Source: Desulfobacteraceae bacterium
GTDB taxonomy: Bacteria; Desulfobacterota; Desulfobacteria; Desulfobacterales; Desulfococcaceae
Assembly (NCBI GenBank): GCA_011390755.1
Contig: JAABRU010000010.1
Location: 1 to 64,000 of the forward strand
Direction of reading: 5' to 3'
DNA: 64,000 bases
This document shows, in pieces, positions 37,448 through 45,147 of the stretch. Numbering within the stretch: position 1 is the first letter of the stretch; the number at the start of each line of letters is the position of its first letter. The notes under the pieces are model-generated. The model was not told the DNA's origin. It did not search any database and saw only the letters and a program-made list of their open reading frames with translations. The translations under genes and the position numbers were made by a program.

Positions 37448-38221
37448 ATGACAGCACTTATCCGGATTCAGGAAGAAATTTTTACAAATGAACAGTTTGT
37501 GAATTATTTGAAATTCAGCAATGAATTTCAGGCTCTGATGGAAGGTTTTATTGAAAAAAGAATTATTCTCCGGGAAGCAAAGGAAAAAGGCATATCCCTT
37601 ACAGAAACAGAAATCCAGCAGGCATCTGATGATTTCAGAAGATGTATGGGGCTGCACCGGGTCAGTGATACCCAGAAATGGCTGGATGAAAACGGGCTGA
37701 CCCTGAATGAATTTGAAGTGTTTATCAAAGAATTTCTGCTGTCCGGAAAAATGATGGCCACGATCATTAACAAAGAAAACATGGAAAATTATTTCCGGCA
37801 GCATGCCCCCGGATTTGATACAGTGGATATTTGCCGGATTGTCATTCGGGGAGAAAACAAAGCCAGAGAACTGATGCTGCTTCTGTGTGAAGAACCGGAA
37901 AAATTTGCGGCTTTTGCAAAAAAATATTCTCTGGATGAAGAAACACGGGACATCGGCGGATATGTGCGGGGGCTGTGCCGTGACATGATGAATGAAGATA
38001 TGGAAGCCCGGCTTTTTCATGCAGAAGAAGGGGAAATAATGGGACCTTTCCATATCAGCAATTCGGACATATATGAAATCATCCGTATTGCCGCGCGAAA
38101 ACCGGCCACTATGGAAGATGCCGCTGTCAGAGAAAAAGTGGCGGAAAGTCTCCGGAAGGAATGGGTGGAAAAGCACCGGGAAAACCTGATAATTGAAGGA
38201 GGTTCCTCTTGGAAAAACTGA
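37448..38221 (+). CDS. PpiC/parvulin-like peptide maturation protein
   Basis: 257 residues, no signal peptide. An N-terminal SurA-like helical part (about 1-115) precedes a parvulin-type domain (VDICRIVIRGENKARELM, EEPEKFAAFAKKYSLDEETRDIGGYVRG, MEARLFHAEEGEIMGPFHIS). Such proteins accompany C39-exporters of double-glycine peptides, where they are annotated as putative peptide-maturation system proteins. AGGGGGAACAT precedes the ATG. It overlaps the exporter start by 13 nt. Prolyl isomerase activity is not proven by the sequence. The 37201-37447 gap before it holds imperfect TGACACC/GGTGTCG repeats but no clear promoter. Confidence 0.8.
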   Translation: MTALIRIQEEIFTNEQFVNYLKFSNEFQALMEGFIEKRIILREAKEKGISLTETEIQQASDDFRRCMGLHRVSDTQKWLDENGLTLNEFEVFIKEFLLSGKMMATIINKENMENYFRQHAPGFDTVDICRIVIRGENKARELMLLLCEEPEKFAAFAKKYSLDEETRDIGGYVRGLCRDMMNEDMEARLFHAEEGEIMGPFHISNSDIYEIIRIAARKPATMEDAAVREKVAESLRKEWVEKHRENLIIEGGSSWKN

Positions 38222-41200
38222 TTTCTTTTCTCCGGCAGACAGAAATATTTTCCCGATTTTCTCCCGAAGAAATCCGGCATATTGCAGAAAACTGTGAAAG
38301 ACGGACATACGAACTGGGAGATACCGTCATACAGGCAGGAGATATTGCAAAAGGACTTTATCTTATACGTTCCGGTCGGATCCGATTGTTCAGGGAAACA
38401 GAAGGCAGGGAAAAAAGCAGCGGTATCTGTAAAAGCGGAGAGAGTTTTGCCGAACTCAGCCTGATCAAAGAGGAGCGCATTGAATATTCTGCCCGGGCTT
38501 CGGATGACAGTGAAATCCTCTGTTTTCCGGCCCGTCTTCTCCGCAGTATAATGGAAGGCAATAAAGACATCCGGGAGCATCTGACAAAATATACTGTCAT
38601 GAAGGTCTGCGGAAATATCCTGATTCCCCGTTTTCATCTTCATCCGGCTTTCAGTACGGATGAAATCACCGATATTGTGAGAAGTATCGGTATCCGGCGG
38701 GTTCCGGCCGATAGCAATCTGCTTATACAGGAAGATACAGAAAACCGGAATGTATATCTTGTGCGCAGCGGTCAGTTCCGCATTGTTTTCCGGGAAGGAG
38801 AAAAAGAATATCCGCTGCGGATGCCGGGTCCGGGGGAAATATTCGGGGAAAAGGCCGCTGTTACCGATGCTCCCCAGCCCGCAACTGTGAAGGCTGCGGA
38901 AGAGAGTCTCGTGCTGCTTATTCCCCGGCAGACAGTCCGCCTGATTTGTGAGCGGAATCCTTCGCTTGCAAAGGTGATGGAAAAACGCATTCAACTGCTG
39001 GATGCGGATATTGACCGCTGCCTTTCTTTGCTGCAAAAGAAAAGTCCGCTGTTCCGCTTCAATTCCGGCAATGAAAAAGGGAAACATATCCGGCGGTTTC
39101 CCCTTGTTCGGCAGGCGGAATCCGCAGACTGCGGTCCGGCCTGCCTGGCCATGGTCTGCAGACATTTTCAAATTCCGGTATCCACAGTGAAACTGGCAGA
39201 AATGAGCAAAGTGTCTGCGGAAGGTGCCAGTCTGGACAGTCTGAGCCGGACCGCTGAAAATCTGGGGCTGACAGCCCGTGCGCTCAAAAGCAATTATCAG
39301 AGTCTTATGGGAAGTGAACTCCCCCTGATTGCCCACTGGAAAGGCTATCACTATGTCGTGATCTGCGGTATCTCCGAATCTTATGTACGGATAGCCGATC
39401 CGGCCAAAGGATTTGAAAAAATCAGCCGCTCGGAGTTTGAACGGGGCTGGACAGGGTACTGCATTCAGTTTTCAGCTCCGGAGCAGTCCGGACAGTTTGC
39501 CGGGAAAAAGGCCGCCCGGCCCTCTCCCTGGCGGCGTTTTCTCCATTACCTTCTTCCCTATAAAAAACATCTGGGCGACATTCTTTTTGCAGCTTTCATC
39601 ATACAGATACTGGGACTGATTCCGCCGGTGATTATTCAGAATATTCTGGATCGGGTCATTGTCCACCAAAGTTTTGATCTGCTCAATATTATGATCTGCG
39701 GTCTGGCTGTTTCCATGTTTTTCAAACAGATTACCGGATTTGTCAGCAGTTATCTGATGAATTTCATGATCCGCAAACTGGATTTCCATATGATGTCAAA
39801 TTTTTACAGACATGTACTGTCTCTGCCCCTGGATTTTTTTGCCAAACGCAAAACCGGTGATATTATTGCCCGTTTCAATGAAAACAATACCATCCGCCGT
39901 TTTATGACCGAAGGCAGTATCAGCACCATTCTGAATACAATCATGGTGTTCAGTTATTTTATCATCATGTTCCTCTATAATGCCGAACTGACTCTTTTGC
40001 TGATGGCTTTTCTGCCCCCTATTATTTTGCTGACCCTCGCCGCAGTACCCAAGTACAAGGATTATGCCCGGAAAATCTTTTTCGCGGGGGCAGACGCGCA
40101 GTCACTTCTGGTGGAAACCCTGAGCAGTGCCGAGATTGTCAAAGGAATGGGAAACGAACGGTCCATGCGCATGAAATGGGAAAAAAAATATGCCGATACT
40201 TTGAATATCCGCTACCGTTCCACAATTTTTTCCGCTCTTATCGGAAGTCTGGGCGGCATTTTACAGGCAGCAACCCATCTGACCCTGCTGTGGGTGGGAA
40301 CGGGAATGGTCATGAAACAGGAACTGAGCATCGGTCAGCTCATGGCTTTCAATGCACTCATCGGCAGTGTGATGAGCCCCTTAATGGGACTTGTGGGAAT
40401 ATGGGATGAATTTCAGCAGACAATGGTTTCCATGGAAAGACTGGGAGACCTGCTGGAACTGGAACCGGAACAGAAAAACGGTGACACTTCCCGGATCGTA
40501 CTGCCGCAGCTGCGGGGGAACATCCGGTTTGAAAATGTCTTTTTCCGTTACGGGGAACAACCCTTCACCCTGAAAAATATCAATCTCACCATCCCGGCCG
40601 GTTCCACAGTCGCAGTGGTGGGGGCCAGCGGTTCCGGAAAAACCAGTCTGGCCCGCCTGCTCACGGGGTTTTACAAAGTCGGGGAAGGCAAAATTTTTGT
40701 GGATGATTATGAACTGAATCTGCTGGATATGACCTATTACCGTGCCCGAATCGGTTATGTGATGCAGGACAATGCCCTGTTTTCCGGAACGGTGTCTGAA
40801 AATATCGCCTTGGGAGATGCGGAAGCGGATATGCGGAAAGTACATGAAGTGGCCCGACTTGCGGATGCAGACGGATTTATCCGGAATCTGCCTGCCGCTT
40901 ATGAGCAGGTCGTGGGAGAACGCGGGATGGGGCTTTCCGGGGGGCAGATTCAGCGCATCTGTATTGCCCGCGCCCTGTATCATGATCCGGATCTCATCAT
41001 TCTGGATGAGGCCACCTCTTCCCTGGACAGTGAATCAGAGCAGCGTATCCGCAATAATATGAAAAAAATACTTAAAGGAAGAACGGCCCTGATTATCGCC
41101 CACCGCCTCAGCACAATAAAAGATGCGGATAAAATTGTGGTGCTGTATGAAGGCAGCATTGCGGAAGAAGGAAATCACGAAGAACTGCTCCGGCGGAAAG

Positions 41201-41253
41201 GGATGTATTATCATCTTGTGCATCAGCAGACTTTTACAGAACTGGCAGCCTGA
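38209..41253 (+). CDS. C39 peptidase-containing ABC exporter with two cNMP-binding-like domains
   Basis: 1014 residues starting at a TTG with GAAGGAGG six nt upstream. Two tandem cyclic-nucleotide-binding folds (about 8-130 and 145-280) contain RSGRIRLFRE and RSGQFRIVFRE beta-roll segments. A C39 peptidase follows (about 297-425) with DCGPAC (Cys308), His381 in GYHYVV and Asp397 in ADP, the complete triad. The transmembrane domain covers about 440-740. The ABC domain has Walker A GASGSGKTS, signature LSGGQIQR, Walker B LIILDEATSSLD and AHRLST. It should cleave a double-glycine leader and export the peptide. Confidence 0.93.
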   Translation: MEKLISFLRQTEIFSRFSPEEIRHIAENCERRTYELGDTVIQAGDIAKGLYLIRSGRIRLFRETEGREKSSGICKSGESFAELSLIKEERIEYSARASDDSEILCFPARLLRSIMEGNKDIREHLTKYTVMKVCGNILIPRFHLHPAFSTDEITDIVRSIGIRRVPADSNLLIQEDTENRNVYLVRSGQFRIVFREGEKEYPLRMPGPGEIFGEKAAVTDAPQPATVKAAEESLVLLIPRQTVRLICERNPSLAKVMEKRIQLLDADIDRCLSLLQKKSPLFRFNSGNEKGKHIRRFPLVRQAESADCGPACLAMVCRHFQIPVSTVKLAEMSKVSAEGASLDSLSRTAENLGLTARALKSNYQSLMGSELPLIAHWKGYHYVVICGISESYVRIADPAKGFEKISRSEFERGWTGYCIQFSAPEQSGQFAGKKAARPSPWRRFLHYLLPYKKHLGDILFAAFIIQILGLIPPVIIQNILDRVIVHQSFDLLNIMICGLAVSMFFKQITGFVSSYLMNFMIRKLDFHMMSNFYRHVLSLPLDFFAKRKTGDIIARFNENNTIRRFMTEGSISTILNTIMVFSYFIIMFLYNAELTLLLMAFLPPIILLTLAAVPKYKDYARKIFFAGADAQSLLVETLSSAEIVKGMGNERSMRMKWEKKYADTLNIRYRSTIFSALIGSLGGILQAATHLTLLWVGTGMVMKQELSIGQLMAFNALIGSVMSPLMGLVGIWDEFQQTMVSMERLGDLLELEPEQKNGDTSRIVLPQLRGNIRFENVFFRYGEQPFTLKNINLTIPAGSTVAVVGASGSGKTSLARLLTGFYKVGEGKIFVDDYELNLLDMTYYRARIGYVMQDNALFSGTVSENIALGDAEADMRKVHEVARLADADGFIRNLPAAYEQVVGERGMGLSGGQIQRICIARALYHDPDLIILDEATSSLDSESEQRIRNNMKKILKGRTALIIAHRLSTIKDADKIVVLYEGSIAEEGNHEELLRRKGMYYHLVHQQTFTELAA

Positions 41254-41258
41254 AAAAA

Positions 41259-42578
41259 ATGATACTGCAAAATCTCAGTGAACAGAATGCTCCTGTTTTT
41301 CCCACAGCCGGTTTTGCTTTTGTTCCTTCCTATGCACGCATTCTGGAAAAAACCGAAATTATCCGTTCCGGACTGCGCTGGTCTTCGGAACTGGATCAGG
41401 CGGGAATTCAGAAAATTCTCCGCAGAGTCAATGAACTGCGGGAGGATGTACTGCTTTTAACGGGAAGCGGACGGTTTGCAGATAATTTCCGTTTTGGAAA
41501 AAACAGTATTGTTCCGGACAGTCGCTCTGAAAGGGAAAAAGAGGACAGTGGAAAAAGCTATTATCAGCGAAAACAGGAATTACTGAACCGGAATTTTCTT
41601 TTTGAAGGAATTTTCGGGGAAAATCCGGCGCTGCTGGAATGTCTTGAAATTGCCGAAAAAGCTGCCCGTACGGATCTGCCGGTACTGATTGAAGGGGAAA
41701 GCGGAACCGGAAAGGAACTGATGGCAAAGGTCATCCATGCCAACAGCAGGCGATCCGAAGGCCCCTGTATTTCTGTCAACTGCGGTGCCATTGCGCCGCA
41801 GTTACTGGAATCCGAACTTTTCGGCCATGTCAAAGGTGCTTTTACCGGTTCGGTGAAAGACCGGAAAGGAAAATTTGAAAGTGCGGAAACAGGAACTGTC
41901 TTTCTGGATGAAATCGGTGAGTTGCCGCCCGAAAGCCAGGTCAAGCTCCTGCGGGTGCTGGAAAGCGGAGAAATACAGCGGGTGGGGTCGGATGAAGTGC
42001 TTACAGTCCGGCCCCGCATTGTGGCGGCCACCAACCGCTATCTTTATGAAATGATGCAGAAAGGACTTTTTCGGGAAGACCTGTATTACCGTCTGGGTGT
42101 CATCAGTGTCCGGATTCCCCCCCTGCGGAAAAGGCGGGATGAGCTCCCCCTGCTGATAGACTATTTCCGTGCAGAGGCAGCTGAAAGCATGAACCGGGAG
42201 CCGGTTCGCCTGTCCCCCCGTCTCCGTATTTTTCTGCTGGCTTATTCTTTCCGGGGAAATATCCGGGAACTTCGTAATATTATCTACCGCATCAGCTGTC
42301 TGGCCGATGATACCGCGGATATACATCATCTGCCGGAAATGATCCGCCCGTCTGCTGAAAAAACCGCAGAATATGTCACAAACAAAGAAAACTGTCTGGA
42401 AGATGTCAGGAAAAGTGCATCTGATGCGGCAGAAATGCAGTTTTTAGAAGAAAATCTGCGGGAGAGAAAGGGAAATGTCACCGCGCTTGCCCAAAAATTG
42501 GGAATGAACCGATCTTATGTGCAGACGTTGTTAAAAAAACATGGAATAAAGGCGGCAGCGTATAAAACAAAAAAATAG
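41259..42578 (+). CDS. Sigma-54-dependent transcriptional activator (AAA+)
   Basis: 439 residues. The ~115-residue N-terminal region matches no domain I recognise (not a receiver, GAF or PAS by eye). The AAA+ domain has GESGTGKELMAKVIH, ELFGHVKGAFTGS (the GAFTGA sigma-54 contact loop with a final Ser), GTVFLDEIGELP and ATNRYLYEMMQKGLFREDLYYRL. The C-terminal Fis-type HTH is LGMNRSYVQTLLKKHGI. It starts 5 nt after the exporter gene, so it belongs to the cluster, and the only good sigma-54 promoter nearby drives the precursor gene opposite it. Confidence 0.9.
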   Translation: MILQNLSEQNAPVFPTAGFAFVPSYARILEKTEIIRSGLRWSSELDQAGIQKILRRVNELREDVLLLTGSGRFADNFRFGKNSIVPDSRSEREKEDSGKSYYQRKQELLNRNFLFEGIFGENPALLECLEIAEKAARTDLPVLIEGESGTGKELMAKVIHANSRRSEGPCISVNCGAIAPQLLESELFGHVKGAFTGSVKDRKGKFESAETGTVFLDEIGELPPESQVKLLRVLESGEIQRVGSDEVLTVRPRIVAATNRYLYEMMQKGLFREDLYYRLGVISVRIPPLRKRRDELPLLIDYFRAEAAESMNREPVRLSPRLRIFLLAYSFRGNIRELRNIIYRISCLADDTADIHHLPEMIRPSAEKTAEYVTNKENCLEDVRKSASDAAEMQFLEENLRERKGNVTALAQKLGMNRSYVQTLLKKHGIKAAAYKTKK

Positions 42579-42586
42579 TCCGAATC

Positions 42587-42699
42587 AATTTTGATGAATA
42601 TGTAAAAAATCCGAAATCCGGGTTTTTCAGCAATTTAACATTCTGATTTTATTAAAGCTGAATTCCGGAAAAATGATTTTTTACCGGTTCATCAATTTT
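42587..42699. repeat. Repeat family E, copy 3
   Basis: Ends AATTTTGATGAATATGTAAA and TTTTTTACCGGTTCATCAA; closely similar to 17343-17456. It lies in the convergent gap between the activator and the precursor gene. Confidence 0.8.
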
Positions 42700-42720
42700 C
42701 TGCAATTCTGAAAACTGAGA

Positions 42721-42748
42721 GGGGACAGTTCACACCGTCCCCTTTTTT
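42721..42748 (+). terminator. Rho-independent terminator
   Basis: GGGGAC pairs with GTCCCC around a 10-nt loop and is followed by six T on the plus strand. It ends the export-cluster transcript before the oppositely oriented precursor gene. Confidence 0.75.
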
Positions 42749-42775
42749 CATGAAAGAATATGCCCTGATCCGGGA

Positions 42776-43075
42776 TTAGGGGCAGCCCACGGCGCAGAAA
42801 TCGCAAAGGTATGTTGAATCAATCGCTTTGTAAAAAACCCGGTATTGTCTTACCCTCCACACCTGCTTAAGACTATTTCCATCTAACTGCGTTCCGACAC
42901 AATACATCCCCCCATCAAAAGTCATCATGGGAATATCGCCGTTTACGACCTGATCCACCAGGGTGCCCTGAGTCGGATCAACCTGAGCGCAGCCTTCTCC
43001 ACCAACAATATTCACCAACGCTTTTCTGTCCAGTTCCTCATTGAGTTCCAGTTCTCTTACCATAAGATTTGCCAT
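42776..43075 (-). CDS. Cys-rich precursor peptide with double-glycine leader
   Basis: 99 residues from the ATG preceded by AAAGGAG. The leader MANLMVRELELNEELDRKAL continues to IVGG at 23-26, the classical ELxxEELxxxxGG pattern cut by C39 peptidases. The predicted mature part is 73 residues with five Cys (29, 59, 91, 94, 98), ending CDFCAVGCP. Longer frames upstream (to 43210) cross the promoter and are rejected. It is convergent with the export cluster, has its own sigma-54 promoter, and is the obvious substrate of the C39-ABC exporter. Whether it is a bacteriocin, signal or structural peptide cannot be read. Confidence 0.85.
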   Translation of the reverse strand: MANLMVRELELNEELDRKALVNIVGGEGCAQVDPTQGTLVDQVVNGDIPMMTFDGGMYCVGTQLDGNSLKQVWRVRQYRVFYKAIDSTYLCDFCAVGCP

Positions 43076-43131
43076 GATGTATTCTCCTTTCCGGTTTATT
43101 GATGATAAAAAGTTCATTTGCCATTGTATAA

Positions 43132-43147
43132 AGCAGTATCTGTGCCA
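43132..43147 (-). promoter_or_regulatory. Sigma-54 (-24/-12) promoter of the precursor gene
   Basis: On the minus strand TGGCACAGATACTGCT: GG and GC dinucleotides separated by exactly 10 nt, with TGGCAC matching the -24 consensus and one mismatch in the -12 TTGC. The start of transcription would fall near 43122, giving a ~47-nt leader with the AAAGGAG Shine-Dalgarno. The activator gene lies 0.5 kb away. Confidence 0.75.
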
Positions 43148-43403
43148 GATCTGCGAATAACAATGGAAAAGTATATAATATTCAGATATAATGAAGAATA
43201 AATAAATCATACAGCTTTCCTGAAATCCGAAATCATGCAGAAGTGTATGCTGCCGGACAACAGCAGAGAAAGAAAGTGTTGCTTTGTATCCGACAGTCCC
43301 AATAACGGCGGAGAGCAGATTTATAATGAATGCTTCGAAAAGATTTTAGCGAATGATAAATATTTTCGGATTTCCCATTTTCCGGAAACAGGGCATATTT
43401 ACT

Positions 43404-43558
43404 ACTGACCTGTCAACATTTGAATGACGGGTTAAACCGCAACTGTAAGGGCGTATTGCATACGCCCCTGACCCGCTCCGAACGGGCGTATGCAATACGC
43501 CCCTGCAGAACCGGAGAAGGGGCCGCTTACCCGTCAGTTTAACCTTGACAAAGCACTA
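43404..43558. repeat. Repeat family D, copy 2
   Basis: Ends CTGACCTGTCAACATTTGAA and CCTTGACAAAGCACT; the internal inverted repeat GGGCGTATTGCATACGCCC is near perfect. The rest of the 43076-43806 gap contains the precursor's promoter region and, toward 43807, no recognisable signal. Confidence 0.8.
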
Positions 43559-43806
43559 CTCCTGATACTGTTTCGGTTTGATGAACTTTGTTTTGCCGGG
43601 CTGCGGATTTCCGCTGATGCCGCCGCTGCCTTTTGGCAGGAAAATGCAGCAAATATTTGACTTATCCTTTATGTTAAGGGTATAGAGAGAGGGAGAGGAT
43701 CTATTTTTACTTTGCTTTTACCGGGTTTAAAAATCGGTTTCGGAAGTTTTCGGACAGGTTCTTATCCGGCGCAGACTGTACCAGACCGCTTTAATGAAAG
43801 GAGAGG

Positions 43807-45147
43807 ATGATGGACAAAAAACTGCTGATACCGGCAATTCTGATCACTGCCCTGACAGTCATGGTAATTTGCGTTGATATTATTGAAAATCCTTCCCCTC
43901 CTCTCTCTTCTGCACCGGCTCCTGAAAAGAAACTGCACGGCAGAACCGTTACCGTAATGAGCAATCATCCCCATGTACGGGCCGCGGATATTCTGGCAGA
44001 ATGGTTCCATGAGGAAAGCGGGGCTGTTGTCCGGAATATTGTTGTGGATTACGCGCAGATGCGTTCCTATGTGCTGGATGATTTTCATTCAGCGAATCCG
44101 CAGCTGGATATTATTATGCTCTGGTATGTGGATATGGGCGCGCTGGCAGAACAGGGGGTATTGGCCGATCTGACAGATTTTATTGAAGAAAACCGGGACA
44201 TCCTTCAGCCGGATGATTTTATCCCCAGTCTTTATGATCCTTTCAGTCTTTACAAAGGAAAACGGCTGGCCCTTCCCTATGACGGAGACACCCATGTGCT
44301 TTTTTACCGGAAATCCCTGCTGGAAAAACACGGTTTCCTGCCGCCGCAGACCTGGGAGGATTATACACAGATTATCCGGACAATTACAGAAAAGGAAAGA
44401 CAGAAGGGCATTTTCGGAACCGCGATTATGGCCCCGCCCGGAGCCATGGCGGCGGTTCCCTTTTTTATGAACCGTCTGACAGCCTTCGGCGGAAAGATGC
44501 TGGATGAAACGGGGCGGCCGTGCATCAACAGTGAGGAGGCGGTCGCTGCACTGAGTGCACTTGCAGAACATGCGGAATATGCCCTGCCCACCCCCCTGGA
44601 AACCGACTGGGAAGTGGCAAGGGATGCGTTTCTTTCGGGGAAAATCGCTTTGGCGGAACAGTGGACAGATATCGGCATTATGGCCGAAGACCCCGGACAG
44701 TCCCTTATCCGGGGGGACTGGGGCGTTGTACAGATACCCGGAGGAAGCGGGGAGAAAGGCCGTCATGCCCCCTCACTCAATGCGGGCTACAGCCTGGCCC
44801 TTTCCACAAAGGCATCGGATCCGGAAACGGCCCTGACCTATCTGCTTTTTGTTTCCCGGCCCGATATTACCCTGCGCCTGAATCTGATTAACGGCGGAAT
44901 TGATCCTGTGCGTATCTCTGTTTTGCAATCAGAAGAATATCAGAAATTTGCCCCGGAACTGAGTCGGGCTGCCCGGGCCGCCCTGGAAAGTGCGGGGGCC
45001 TGGCCCCGTGTTCCCCGTGCCCAGGAAATGCTGGACATACTGACCCGGAATATCCGCATTGCGCTGGAAGGGAACAAAAGCCCCCGTGAGGCCTTGGATG
45101 ACACACAGGAAAAATGGCTGACCATCACCGCTTCCGAATCATCATGA
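43807..45147 (+). CDS. Extracellular solute-binding protein (family 1), sensor-linked
   Basis: 446 residues. The N-terminus is a hydrophobic segment (LLIPAILITALTVMVICV) followed by a Pro/Ser linker, an uncleaved anchor or signal peptide without a lipobox. The family 1 (maltose/sugar-type) binding fold is seen in TVTVMSNHPHVRAADILAEW, DIIMLWYVDMGALAEQGVLADL, LALPYDGDTHVLFYRKSLLE and FLSGKIALAEQWTD. No permease genes follow; instead its stop overlaps the histidine-kinase start, so it may present ligand to that kinase rather than to a transporter. AGGAGAGG precedes the ATG. Confidence 0.85.
   Translation: MMDKKLLIPAILITALTVMVICVDIIENPSPPLSSAPAPEKKLHGRTVTVMSNHPHVRAADILAEWFHEESGAVVRNIVVDYAQMRSYVLDDFHSANPQLDIIMLWYVDMGALAEQGVLADLTDFIEENRDILQPDDFIPSLYDPFSLYKGKRLALPYDGDTHVLFYRKSLLEKHGFLPPQTWEDYTQIIRTITEKERQKGIFGTAIMAPPGAMAAVPFFMNRLTAFGGKMLDETGRPCINSEEAVAALSALAEHAEYALPTPLETDWEVARDAFLSGKIALAEQWTDIGIMAEDPGQSLIRGDWGVVQIPGGSGEKGRHAPSLNAGYSLALSTKASDPETALTYLLFVSRPDITLRLNLINGGIDPVRISVLQSEEYQKFAPELSRAARAALESAGAWPRVPRAQEMLDILTRNIRIALEGNKSPREALDDTQEKWLTITASESS

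Noticed and set aside
43076-43210. Upstream extension of the precursor ORF
   Set aside because: The extension crosses the sigma-54 promoter and lacks a Shine-Dalgarno; the start at 43075 has AAAGGAG.
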